This document shows positions 44,139 through 52,826 of a stretch of 64,000 nucleotides of DNA, piece by piece. The notes under the pieces were generated by a model. The model was given only the letters and a program-made list of their open reading frames with translations. It ran no database searches and was not told the DNA's origin. The stretch comes from Betaproteobacteria bacterium Ga0077527 (GTDB lineage: Bacteria; Pseudomonadota; Gammaproteobacteria; Burkholderiales; SG8-41): the NCBI GenBank assembly GCA_001464815.1, contig LNDW01000015.1, positions 434,001 through 498,000 of the forward strand, read 5' to 3'. The number at the start of each line of letters is the position of its first letter. Positions within the stretch are counted from its first letter, which is position 1. The position numbers and the translations under genes were made by a program.

Positions 44139-44960
44139 ATGCCAGCAACAGCCCTGCTCACCCGCGAGGTCCACGATGTGCTGCTCGCCGCCGCGCGTGC
44201 CGGCGCCACCTCGCTTGAATGCTCGCTCGACCTCGGCCGCACACAGCGCACGGTGACGCTGGATGCGGAAGGATGGGGTTGCGGCGCCACGCGTTATCCC
44301 TGGATCGCCGATTGCCGCGAGCGCACGATATATCACTGGCTTGATGATGAATGGCAGCCGGTGCAGCGTTTTTCGAATGCGCTGATCAAGCTGGTACCCA
44401 CCGAATGGGGCGCGCCCACCTTCGAGATCGACGGCATCAAGATGCTGCCGACGGCGCAGCTGTCACCTTGGGAAGACGCGCGGCGCAAGGTGGCGCTGAT
44501 CGCGCCGAGCGGCAAGACCATCCTCGACTGCTGCGGCGGGCTCGGTTACTTCGCCGCCTGCTGCATCGCTGAAGGCGCGGCGCGGGTGGAGTCCTATGAA
44601 AAAAATCCCGATGTGATCTGGCTGCGCGGCATCAATCCCTGGTCGCCGCAGCCCGGCGGCGTGCTGACACTGGAGAACGCGGACATCAGCACCGCCATCA
44701 CCACCCTGCCCGATGCCGCCTTTGATGCCGTGCTGCACGACCCGCCGCGCTTTGGTATTGCCGGCGAACTCTACTCGCAGAAATTCTATGACCAGCTCGC
44801 GCGCGTGCTCAGGCGCCGCGGCCGGCTGTTCCACTACACCGGCACGCCGAACAAGCTGACCTCGGGCCGCGACGTGCCGGGTGAAGTGCTGCGGCGGCTG
44901 CAACGCGCCGGCTTCAGCGCGCGGCGCGAAGGTGACGGCGTGCTGGCCCGGAAAACCTGA
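44139..44960 (+). CDS. COG2521-like SAM-dependent methyltransferase
   Basis: 273 residues. The N-terminal part (ATSLECSLDLGRTQRTVTL) and motif I (TILDCCGGLGYFAACC) with motif IV FDAVLHDPPRFG resemble the predicted methyltransferases of COG2521, first defined in archaea. The DPPR motif fits methylation of a nitrogen in RNA or protein. It is convergent with the DinB-family gene (21 bases). Confidence 0.88.
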   Translation: MPATALLTREVHDVLLAAARAGATSLECSLDLGRTQRTVTLDAEGWGCGATRYPWIADCRERTIYHWLDDEWQPVQRFSNALIKLVPTEWGAPTFEIDGIKMLPTAQLSPWEDARRKVALIAPSGKTILDCCGGLGYFAACCIAEGAARVESYEKNPDVIWLRGINPWSPQPGGVLTLENADISTAITTLPDAAFDAVLHDPPRFGIAGELYSQKFYDQLARVLRRRGRLFHYTGTPNKLTSGRDVPGEVLRRLQRAGFSARREGDGVLARKT

Positions 44961-44981
44961 GGCCGCTTCCACCCGGCGCAC

Positions 44982-45491
44982 TCAGCCTGCAGCGCCGGCA
45001 AACTCGGGCAGGAAAGGGATGTCGGTCACCCCGGGATCAATGCCGGATTGCGAGAGCAGCGTGGTGAGCTGGCCGCGGTGGTGGGTCTGGTGGTTGAAGA
45101 GTTGCGCCACCAGCGCCCAGGCCGGCAGCGTACGCGTCCTGCGGTCGACGTTGCTGGTGAAGGTGAAGGGCGCGGCTAGCCACTGCGGCGTCAGGGTTTC
45201 CGCCCATTCGATGATGCGCGTATCCATCCGCTCGCGCGCGGCCTGCAGTTCGCCGAAATCGGCGTGCATTTCGTCGATGATCCGGGTCGGCGGGTTGCGG
45301 TCCTGGAAACGCCCCATCCACACGGTGTCGCCAAACAGCAGGTGGTTCAGCGTGCCGTGGATGGATTTGAAAAAGGCACCTCGGTCACGCTTGCGCTCGT
45401 CATCAGACAGACCACTGCTGATCGCGTAGAGCTTTTTGTTCATCCAGCGGTTGTAACGGGCCATCAGCTGGTAGTGATCGGTCGGTGACAC
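44982..45491 (-). CDS. DinB-family putative metal-dependent protein
   Basis: 169 residues forming a four-helix bundle, with the His triad seen in HGTLNHLLFGD and FNHQTHHRGQLTTLL. Proteins of this family bind a divalent metal; some act as thiol-dependent transferases. This is not DNA polymerase IV. Last gene of the leftward operon beginning with the DUF2917 gene. Confidence 0.9.
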   Translation of the reverse strand: MSPTDHYQLMARYNRWMNKKLYAISSGLSDDERKRDRGAFFKSIHGTLNHLLFGDTVWMGRFQDRNPPTRIIDEMHADFGELQAARERMDTRIIEWAETLTPQWLAAPFTFTSNVDRRTRTLPAWALVAQLFNHQTHHRGQLTTLLSQSGIDPGVTDIPFLPEFAGAAG

Positions 45492-45515
45492 GTATGGATC
45501 TCCGTCTGGCGGCCT

Positions 45516-46307
45516 TCAGCGCCCGGCATAGACCGGGGATCGGCGCGCTTTCCAGGCCGCCAGTCCTTCACCGAGGTCGTGGCTGGGCACCAGCCGCGCG
45601 AACTGCTCGCTTTCCATCAGCAGGCCTTCGCCGATGCTGGCATTGATGCCGCGGGTGACAGCGCTGATGATGCCGGCAACGGCCAGCGGTGAATGGCGCA
45701 GGATGCGCTGCGCCAGTTCTCGCGCGGCAGACATCAGTTCCGCTGCGGGCACCACGCGGTTGACCAGGCCCAGTTCCAGCGCACGCGACGCCGGAAAGGC
45801 ATCGCCGGTGAGCAGGCACTCGAGGGCGCGCTTGCGTCCGGCCAGCCGCGGCAGGCGCTGGGTGCCGCCAAAGGTCGGCGGCATGCCGAGGTTGATTTCG
45901 GGTTTGGCGAACACGGCGTGTTCGGCGGCCACCGCGAGGTGTGCGGCCTCGGTGATCTCGCAGCCGCCGCCGTAGGCGAGCCCGTTGACGGCGACGATGA
46001 CCGGCTTGCTGAACGACTCGATGCGCGCGGTCAGCGTCTGGCCGCGGCGCACGAATTCACGGATGGCCACCGCGGTGCCGGCGCGCACGCTTTCCGAAAA
46101 CTCGTAAATGTCGCCGCCGGCACAGAACGCGCGCGGGCCGGCGCCGGTGATGATCACCGCGCGGACCGCGGCATTGGATTCCACCGCATCGAGCACGGCC
46201 ATCAGCCGGTCCGCCATGGCGTAGTGGATGGCGTTGAGCTTGTCGGGACGGTTCAGCGTCAGCGTGGCGATGCCGTCGGCAACGTTGTATAGCACCCATT
46301 CGGTCAT
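45516..46307 (-). CDS. Enoyl-CoA hydratase/isomerase family protein
   Basis: 263 residues, crotonase fold: LNRPDKLNAIHYAMADRL, oxyanion segment AFCAGGDIYEF and VNGLAYGGGCEI, then EINLGMPPTFGGTQRLPRLAG. The first catalytic Glu of crotonase is replaced in the second segment, as in several family members. ATG 46307 has GGAG at good spacing; the ATG six bases upstream is too close. Within the DUF2917, cupin, hydratase, DinB operon. Confidence 0.92.
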   Translation of the reverse strand: MTEWVLYNVADGIATLTLNRPDKLNAIHYAMADRLMAVLDAVESNAAVRAVIITGAGPRAFCAGGDIYEFSESVRAGTAVAIREFVRRGQTLTARIESFSKPVIVAVNGLAYGGGCEITEAAHLAVAAEHAVFAKPEINLGMPPTFGGTQRLPRLAGRKRALECLLTGDAFPASRALELGLVNRVVPAAELMSAARELAQRILRHSPLAVAGIISAVTRGINASIGEGLLMESEQFARLVPSHDLGEGLAAWKARRSPVYAGR

Positions 46308-46329
46308 GTGCATTCTCCGGTCTGCGGCG

Positions 46330-46800
46330 TCAGTAGGGACGGCCGTCCTTGCGCGCGAACCGCCACTGCCCTGCCTCGAAAAAGGCCTGCAGGTCATCGT
46401 CCGGATAACTCGCCGCGTCGCCGGGCAGGCGGTCGCCGACCTCGAGGTAGACCACGGTGTCGCCGCCTCGGTTGACGAGGTGGTGAGCATCGCCGCTGCC
46501 GCCCCTGAATCCGGCGCACATGCCCGGCGACAGCAGCGTTTCGCCGGCGTCGGTAACCAGCACGGGATGACCCTGAAGGATGTAGACGAATTCATCCTGC
46601 ACGGTATGGGCATGGCGCAGCGCTGAGGCCGCGCCCGGCGCCAGCGTGGTCAGGTTGACGCCGAAATGCTTCAGCCCGAACACATCGCCAAGCGGGCGCT
46701 TGAAACGCCCGGCGACGCGACCCGCGAACACTTCGGGATAGTTGCTCTGTTTCGCCTTGGGCGGCGCTTCGGCGGCAACGATGGCGGTCGGTACGGTCAT
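46330..46800 (-). CDS. Cupin-domain protein
   Basis: 156 residues with a single cupin: ALRHAHTVQDEFVYILQGH (metal ligands His, His, Glu) and GMCAGFRGGSGDAHHLVN. ATG 46800 is chosen because GGAG precedes it by six bases. A middle gene of the leftward operon; it may be a small-molecule isomerase or a sensor. Confidence 0.88.
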   Translation of the reverse strand: MTVPTAIVAAEAPPKAKQSNYPEVFAGRVAGRFKRPLGDVFGLKHFGVNLTTLAPGAASALRHAHTVQDEFVYILQGHPVLVTDAGETLLSPGMCAGFRGGSGDAHHLVNRGGDTVVYLEVGDRLPGDAASYPDDDLQAFFEAGQWRFARKDGRPY

Positions 46801-46837
46801 GGCGGACTCCATGGCGGTTGTGCAGTGAGGACAGGCC

Positions 46838-47293
46838 TCAGCAATGATAGCCACGGTGCGGCCGTACCGCGACCGAGGGCGGCATGCGGCGCGTCCACCA
46901 GCGGCACAGGATCCGCCACAACGCGCGCAGCCCGTCGGCGAACAGCAGCGCCGATTCGCGCCGTGCGTTGCGCTGCAGGGCCTCGAAGAATCCGGGCTCC
47001 AGCCGCACCGCGCTGCGCATCCATTCAGCCGCGGGTTCGGTGGCGACGCGATAGATCGCGATCCGGGTGGCGTCGGCGAGCGCGCTGACCACCAGCATGC
47101 CCTCGCCCGCGCTGGCGAAATCCGCGTGCTCCGGCACCACGTAGTCGCGGCGGTCGCCCTCCTGCGTGATCCACACCCGGCCCCCGAGGACCTGCACCAC
47201 GGTGCCGGGCCACCCGTACAGGGTGTGGTGTTCTCCGGCGGCGAGCGTGCGCAGTTGCGGTGCGGGCTTGTCGAGCAGTTTGCGGGGTTTCAT
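46838..47293 (-). CDS. DUF2917-family protein
   Basis: 151 residues with the DUF2917 core LAAGEHHTLYGWPGTVVQVLGGRVWIT, here cited as LYGWPGTVVQVLGGRVWITQ. The C-terminal third is basic with Trp (ALWRILCRWWTRR). Such genes often sit next to a GcvA-type LysR gene in betaproteobacteria, as here. Function unknown. ATG 47293 preferred over an upstream TTG. Confidence 0.8.
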   Translation of the reverse strand: MKPRKLLDKPAPQLRTLAAGEHHTLYGWPGTVVQVLGGRVWITQEGDRRDYVVPEHADFASAGEGMLVVSALADATRIAIYRVATEPAAEWMRSAVRLEPGFFEALQRNARRESALLFADGLRALWRILCRWWTRRMPPSVAVRPHRGYHC

Positions 47294-47410
47294 AATCCAT
47301 GCACTCCTTGCATTTATCAAGACCGGTGTTACCGATCCGTGCCAAGACTATGCAGGCTATATATATGCCGGACAAACGCTCATTTTGCAGTCGATGCATG
47401 CATATACCGC

Positions 47411-48343
47411 ATGAATAAAAGCCGAGACCTGCCCGCACTGGACCTGCTCAAGGCCTTCGAGACCGCCGCCCGGCTGCTGTCCTTCACCCGCGCCGGCGCC
47501 GAACTGTTTCTCAGCCAGTCTGCGGTGAGCCGCCAGATCCAGCAGCTCGAAAGCCAGCTCGGCACGCCGCTGTTCATCCGCCGCACGCGCGCACTGGTGC
47601 TGACCGAGGCGGGCCAGCGCTATTACCGCGACGTGAGCCAGGCACTGCACCAGTTGCGCGAGGCCGGCCAGCGGCTGCGCGAGCGGCCGGAGTCGCGCGT
47701 GGTCACGGTGACCACCGCGATGACCTTCGCTTCGCTGTGGCTGGTGCCGCGGCTGGCGGATTTCCAGCGCCAGCAGCCGCAGATCGAGGTGCGCGTGGCC
47801 GCCGACAACACGCTGCGCGACCTTGAACGCGACCACATCGACCTGGCCATCCGCTATTCGACGCGGCGCCAGGCCGGCAGCGGCGCGCTGCGCCTGTTCG
47901 GCGAACGCGTGCTGCCGGTGTGCAGCCCGGCGCTGCTGCAGCGACACAAGCCGCGCACACCGGCTGACCTCGCCCGCCACACCCTGCTGCATTTCGAGGA
48001 TCCGGGCCAGCTCACGCCCTGGCTGACCTGGGCTGCCTGGTTCGAGGCGGTGGGCGCTGAGATGACGGAAACCAGGGCGGGACTGCGCTACAGCCATTAC
48101 GACATGGCGCTGCGCGCGGCCGTCAGCGGCCAGGGCATCGCGCTGGGCCGGCTGCCGCTGATCCGGAACCTGCTCGACGAAGGCAGCCTGGTCGCCCCGC
48201 TGGGCGGCGCGCGATTCAGCGCCGGTACCCGCGACCGCGCCTACTGGCTGCTGACCGCGGCGCAGTCGCGCGAGCGCGGCGAAGTGCAGACCTTCAACAG
48301 CTGGCTGCGGGCGCAAGCGGCCGAAGCAGCGTTGCAGCGCTAG
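47411..48343 (+). CDS. LysR-family regulator, GcvA-like
   Basis: 310 residues with the GcvA-type opening LPALDLLKAFETAARLLSFTRAG and QSAVSRQIQQLESQLG. It is divergent from the DUF2917 gene, the first of a four-gene unit it may control. The 117-base divergent region contains ATGCATGCATAT and GCTATATATATGCC, AT-rich palindromes that may be its sites. Confidence 0.93.
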   Translation: MNKSRDLPALDLLKAFETAARLLSFTRAGAELFLSQSAVSRQIQQLESQLGTPLFIRRTRALVLTEAGQRYYRDVSQALHQLREAGQRLRERPESRVVTVTTAMTFASLWLVPRLADFQRQQPQIEVRVAADNTLRDLERDHIDLAIRYSTRRQAGSGALRLFGERVLPVCSPALLQRHKPRTPADLARHTLLHFEDPGQLTPWLTWAAWFEAVGAEMTETRAGLRYSHYDMALRAAVSGQGIALGRLPLIRNLLDEGSLVAPLGGARFSAGTRDRAYWLLTAAQSRERGEVQTFNSWLRAQAAEAALQR

Positions 48344-48392
48344 AATGACCCGCCGCGGCGCTGCTGCGTCCGTACAACACAGGGAGAACCTG

Positions 48393-49388
48393 ATGCCCGC
48401 CCTGCATCACGCCACGCTGGCCGCAACATGGCTGGCAGCCACCATGCTCTTTCCCGCATCCGCGCTGGCGCAGGCCAAACCCGGCGCCTACCCGCAGCGG
48501 CCGGTGCGCATCATCGTCGCCTACGCGCCGGGCGGCGGCTCGGACCAGCTCGCACGGCTGGTGGCGCCGCGCTTAAGCGAACAGTTCGGCCAGCAGTTTG
48601 TGATCGACAACCGCCCCGGCGGCAATACGCTGATCGCGATGCAGTTGATCGCCGAAGCGCCGGCTGACGGCCACACGCTGGGCGTGGTGGATACCGCTTT
48701 CGCGATCAATCCCGCGCTGATGGCGAAGCTGCCCTATGACTCGGCGCGCGCCTTCGCGCCGGTGACCTTGATGGCGACCTCGCCCTTCGTGCTGGTGGTG
48801 CATCCCGCGGTGGCGGCCAAGTCGGTGGCCGATCTCGTCGCGCTGGCCAAGGCGAAACCGGGGCAGATCAGCTTCAGTTCGGCGGGTCCCGGCACCGGCA
48901 CGCGCATCGCCTCGGACCAATTCAGCAAGGCCGCGGGCCTCAGCATCATCCAGGTGCCGTACAAGGGCGGCAGTCCTTCCGCCGCGGCGCTGGTCGGCGG
49001 CGAGGTCAATGCCTCGTTCGCCACGCTGCCGCTGATGTTCACGCAGATCAAGGCCGGCCGCGCGCGGGCGCTCGCGGTGACCGGCAACCGCCGCTACAGC
49101 CAGTTGCCGGAAGTGCCGACGCTGGCCGAAGCCGGCTACCGCGAAGTCACGGCCAGCGGATTCTGGGGCGTGGTCGCCCCGGCGGGTGTGCCACCGGCGA
49201 TACTCGACCGGCTCAATCAGGCGATGACCGGATACCTGACCACGCCCGAGATGCGCGAAGCGCTGGTGCAGCGCCATTTCGAAAGCGCGCAGTCGGGCAT
49301 GACCGCGGCGGCTTTCGGCAGCTTCCTGCAGGCCGAACTCGCGCGCTGGAAAAAAGCGGTGCAGGACACCGGCGCCCGGCTGGAGTAA
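48393..49388 (+). CDS. TctC/Bug-family periplasmic solute receptor
   Basis: 331 residues with a signal peptide ending ASALAQA, then YPQRPVRIIVAYAPGGGSDQLAR, VIDNRPGGNTLIAMQ, VPYKGGSPSAAAL and LPEVPTLAEAGYREVTASGFWG. It is 49 bases after the LysR gene on the same strand and follows GGGAGAACCTG. Confidence 0.94.
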   Translation: MPALHHATLAATWLAATMLFPASALAQAKPGAYPQRPVRIIVAYAPGGGSDQLARLVAPRLSEQFGQQFVIDNRPGGNTLIAMQLIAEAPADGHTLGVVDTAFAINPALMAKLPYDSARAFAPVTLMATSPFVLVVHPAVAAKSVADLVALAKAKPGQISFSSAGPGTGTRIASDQFSKAAGLSIIQVPYKGGSPSAAALVGGEVNASFATLPLMFTQIKAGRARALAVTGNRRYSQLPEVPTLAEAGYREVTASGFWGVVAPAGVPPAILDRLNQAMTGYLTTPEMREALVQRHFESAQSGMTAAAFGSFLQAELARWKKAVQDTGARLE

Positions 49389-49412
49389 GGCAAGGCCGGC
49401 AATCGCGCGGCT

Positions 49413-50510
49413 TCAGCCGCGCACCGCGTAACGCGCGAGCAGTTGCGGATCGGGCTCGGCGCCGAGCCCCGGTCCGCCGGGGATACGCACGCTGCCGTTG
49501 CGGGCGAGCAGCGCATCGCCGAAGGGGCTGGCTTCCAGCGTGCAGTAAAAACGCTCGAGCACGGTGGTCGCCGGCAGGGTGGCGAGCAGGTGCATGGTCG
49601 CCAGCGCGGCGGGGCCGAAATAGGTGCAGTGCGGTACCAGTCGCGTGTTGTGCGCCTCGGCCAGCGCCACCACCTTGCGCATTTCGCTGATGCCGCCCAT
49701 CTTGCCGATGCTCGGCTGCACCACGGTCACCGCGCCGGTTTCGATCATCAGCCGGAAATCGGCCAGCGTGCGCGCGTTTTCACCGGCAGCGATGGCCACC
49801 GGCGAGGCGCGGCGCACGCGAGCCAGTCCGGCAAAGTCCTCGGGCGGCCACACCGGTTCCTCGATCCAGGCCGGGTCAAAGGGCGCTAGCGCCTGCGCCA
49901 TCGCGATCGCCTCGTCGACACTCCACGGGCAATTGGTATCGACCATCATCGGCACGCCGGGTCCGACACCCTTGCGCCCGGCGGCGACATCGGCAACGGT
50001 TTTTTCATGCAGCTTGACGTGGCGGAAGCCCTCGCTCACCGCCTTCGCGGCATTACGCTCGACCAGCGCGGCATCGTGGTAGGCGAGCATGCTGGCATAG
50101 GCCGGCAACGTGTCGCGCACCGCGCCGCCGAGCAGGCGGTGCAAGGGCAGGCCCGCGGCCTTGCCGGCGAGGTCCCACAGCGCGATGTCGAGGCCGGAGA
50201 GCGCGAAGGTCACCGCGCCGCCACGGCCGAAATTCTGCAGCTTGCGCGCGAGGTCGCTCATCAGCGCGCTGATCGCGGTGGCGTCGCGCCCCACCGCCAG
50301 CGGCGCCACGCACTGCTCGATCACCAGCCTTGTGGCGGGTGCCGTCGGTCCGCCGAAGGCTTCACCCCAGCCCGACAGTCCGGCATCGGTATCCACGCGC
50401 AGGGCGAGAATGTCCATGGTGTTGCGCGGCAGGCCGCCGAAATTCGGATGCGGGCCGCCCATCTCGTACGGCACTTTGAGCAGGAAGGTTTCGATGCGGG
50501 TGATCTTCAT
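49413..50510 (-). CDS. Mandelate racemase/muconate lactonising enzyme family protein, altered residues
   Basis: 365 residues of the enolase superfamily. Metal ligands are present in MVDTNCPW, WIEEP and AAGEN. The catalytic KxK motif reads K-L-H (RHVKLHEK), and the barrel strand that holds Asp of the Asp-His dyad reads QPSIGKMGG, with Ser. The later His is kept (VPHCTYFGP). Because of these changes, a simple racemase is doubtful; a dehydratase or an unusual activity is possible. Confidence 0.86.
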   Translation of the reverse strand: MKITRIETFLLKVPYEMGGPHPNFGGLPRNTMDILALRVDTDAGLSGWGEAFGGPTAPATRLVIEQCVAPLAVGRDATAISALMSDLARKLQNFGRGGAVTFALSGLDIALWDLAGKAAGLPLHRLLGGAVRDTLPAYASMLAYHDAALVERNAAKAVSEGFRHVKLHEKTVADVAAGRKGVGPGVPMMVDTNCPWSVDEAIAMAQALAPFDPAWIEEPVWPPEDFAGLARVRRASPVAIAAGENARTLADFRLMIETGAVTVVQPSIGKMGGISEMRKVVALAEAHNTRLVPHCTYFGPAALATMHLLATLPATTVLERFYCTLEASPFGDALLARNGSVRIPGGPGLGAEPDPQLLARYAVRG

Positions 50511-50583
50511 GGCGTCCTCCGGTGAAGGTGGTGGCGATGTCCCAAGCGACTTCGGTATCGCCTCTGGCAGCTATCGGGTATTT

Positions 50584-50617
50584 TTATAACTATTTGATTT
50601 TATTGAATTATTTTTTA
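50584..50617 (+). repeat. AT-rich interspersed element, copy 8
   Basis: Contains ATTTGATTTTATTGAATTAT preceded by TTATAACT. It covers the stop codon of the alpha/beta-hydrolase gene, including its two last Lys codons. Confidence 0.55.
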
Positions 50618-51408
50618 CCCTGCAGAAAGGCCAGGGTCTCACGGGCACAGGCCTCGGCATCACTCGCGGCGACGTGGTACGACTTGCCCGGCAGCACCAG
50701 CAGGCGCGAATGCGGAATCTGCTGCTGCCACTCGCGCGTGCGCTCAACCGTGCCCAGACCCGACTCCTCGGTGGTGATGACCAGCGTCGGGCACTGGATC
50801 TTCGGCAGTTCGGCGCTGATGTCGGCGTAGTTGATGCCGCGGTTGAAACCGATCAGCGAGGACACCGGCGCGCGGCCCATGAACTTTGTCCACCATTCCA
50901 CACCTTCGGCCGGGAAGTGCTCACCAAGCCGGCCGTCCATGGTGCGCCTTGCCCAGTGTTCGGCGCCGTGGGTTTCATATTCTTCGATCAGCGCCGGAAT
51001 CTGTTCGGCGCCGGGGCGCTTCGCCTGCGGCGTGCCGACGACGGTGAGCGACAGCACACGCTGCGGCCGCCGTGCCGCGAACACGCGCGCGACGGTGCCA
51101 CCGATCTTGGCTGCGACGAGATGAAAGCGCTGGATGCCCAGCTCGTCCATCAGCCGGCAGTAGTCATCGATCAGCGCGTCGAAGGTCCATTCGTATTCGC
51201 GCGGCATCGGCGTCGAGCGCCCATAGCCGCGCATGTCGGGACGCACCACGCGGTACTGCCGCGCGAGTATCGGCGTCCAGGCATACCAGGCATTGCTGCT
51301 TTCGGCGTTGCCGTGGAGCATCAGCAGCGACTCGGGCGTGGTCCACGGGTCGGTGAAATCATCGACGCGGTAAAACAGTTCGCAGTCGGCAAGTTTCAGG
51401 GTCGGCAT
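50608..51408 (-). CDS. Alpha/beta-hydrolase-fold protein lacking the nucleophile Ser
   Basis: 266 residues with LLMLHGNAESSNAW (oxyanion), VVRPDMRGYGRSTP and the late His in SYHVAASD. The nucleophile elbow, normally GxSxG, reads VAAKIGG with Lys101 in place of Ser. The acidic position is also unclear (TTEESGLGTVERT). It may be a non-hydrolytic member, for example a C-C lyase or a dioxygenase-like relative, or catalytically dead. Operon with PrpD (17 bases). Confidence 0.85.
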   Translation of the reverse strand: MPTLKLADCELFYRVDDFTDPWTTPESLLMLHGNAESSNAWYAWTPILARQYRVVRPDMRGYGRSTPMPREYEWTFDALIDDYCRLMDELGIQRFHLVAAKIGGTVARVFAARRPQRVLSLTVVGTPQAKRPGAEQIPALIEEYETHGAEHWARRTMDGRLGEHFPAEGVEWWTKFMGRAPVSSLIGFNRGINYADISAELPKIQCPTLVITTEESGLGTVERTREWQQQIPHSRLLVLPGKSYHVAASDAEACARETLAFLQGKK

Positions 51409-51425
51409 TGTTTGAGCGTTACGTT

Positions 51426-52826
51426 TCAGGTACGGCTGGCAAGAAGCTGCATCAGGCGGTCGGCGTTGGCGGCCTTGTGGAGGTTGCGCACCTCGTCGAG
51501 CAAGGCATCAACCTGGGCCGGCGCAAAACGCTTGGCCATCTCGGCGCGGAAACGCGCGATGTGATCATCGAGCGTAAACGGCCGCGAAGCGCTGCCCTTG
51601 GGTGCCTCGATGAATTTCTCGACCGTCCTGCCCGACTTCAGCGTGAAGCTGACCTTGGCGCCGACCGACTGCTCGGTGCTGACGCGCTCGGCATCGGCAT
51701 CGGGTTCGCAGGCAATGGCTTTGGAGATCGCCATCACCGACGGATCAGCCAGCGCACCCTCGAAGTCATCGATGTTGATGGTGAATCCCGCGGGCACCAT
51801 CCTGCCCTGCTTCAACACCATCGCCATGCAGTACGGCAGGCTCATCTGCCCGGCCTGCACGTCTTTCGGCTCGGCCACGGTCAAGCGGCCCTGGATGATT
51901 TTCGGGATGCCGACGCGGATCGCGGCAATGTCGGCGGCCTCCAGCCCGTGTTCACGCAGCAGATCGCCGGTGGCCTCGACCGCCGACAACACACGCGCGC
52001 TGATGGCATGCGGCTTGATCGCGGTTTCGAGCAGGCGCCACTGGCTGCCGAGGCCGGCCAGCCCCTTGTCGAAATCATGGCCGTCGGCATAGGCGCGGGC
52101 AAAGCCGTCCTTGCCCTCAAGGATGTCGGCCGGACCCGAGAAACCGGCCTGCGCCAGCAACGCGGCGTGTACGCCTTCACCGGCGGCATGGGCGGCATGG
52201 ATGCGCTTCACCGTCGAACCCGAATGGTAGAACTGTGTCAGTCCGCCACTGAAGGAAGCGACGAGGCCGATGGTTTCGGCGATGCGCTGCGCACGGTCGG
52301 CGCCGTTGAACATCAGGCTCGCCGCGGCAGTGGCCGCGCCGAAGCCGCCGCAGGTGGCGGTACTCTGGAAACCGCGCCGGAAATGCGAAGGCTGCATGGC
52401 AAGACCGATGCGGATCATGTTCTCGTAACCGGCGGCAATCGCGGCGAGGATGCGTTCACCGCTGGACCCACGCGCCTCACCCACTGCCAGCGCCGCGGAG
52501 ATCACGATGCAGCCCGGATGCAGCATTGAACCGACGTGTACGTCGTCGGCATCGATGCTGCCGGCATAGGTGCCGTTGATGAAAGTCGCGCGCTCCGGAT
52601 CCGTGCGGTCCTCCGAAAACAGAATTGTCGAGTGGCCGTTGCCGCCCAGTTCGCGGCCAAGGTTGACCGCCCAGGCACTCCACGGCATGCGTTGCCCGAG
52701 CGAGGCCACACGCAGGTAATCCAGCAAAAACACCGTCAGTGCCTCACGCACTGCAGCGGGCAGGGTGGCGTGGTTCACACCCGCAGTGAATTCGGCGAAA
52801 TGCCGGGTGGCAGGTATTGCACTCAC
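51426..52826 (-). CDS. MmgE/PrpD-family protein (second copy)
   Basis: 466 residues with INGTYAGSIDADDVHVGSML, HPGCIVISAALAVGE, and SGSTVKRIHAAHAAGEG, the conserved helix of the family. The second PrpD family member in the window (the other is at 12056) and clearly different in sequence. The start is a GTG at 52826, forming a GTGA overlap with the Bug gene stop, indicating translational coupling. Confidence 0.92.
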   Translation of the reverse strand: MSAIPATRHFAEFTAGVNHATLPAAVREALTVFLLDYLRVASLGQRMPWSAWAVNLGRELGGNGHSTILFSEDRTDPERATFINGTYAGSIDADDVHVGSMLHPGCIVISAALAVGEARGSSGERILAAIAAGYENMIRIGLAMQPSHFRRGFQSTATCGGFGAATAAASLMFNGADRAQRIAETIGLVASFSGGLTQFYHSGSTVKRIHAAHAAGEGVHAALLAQAGFSGPADILEGKDGFARAYADGHDFDKGLAGLGSQWRLLETAIKPHAISARVLSAVEATGDLLREHGLEAADIAAIRVGIPKIIQGRLTVAEPKDVQAGQMSLPYCMAMVLKQGRMVPAGFTINIDDFEGALADPSVMAISKAIACEPDADAERVSTEQSVGAKVSFTLKSGRTVEKFIEAPKGSASRPFTLDDHIARFRAEMAKRFAPAQVDALLDEVRNLHKAANADRLMQLLASRT

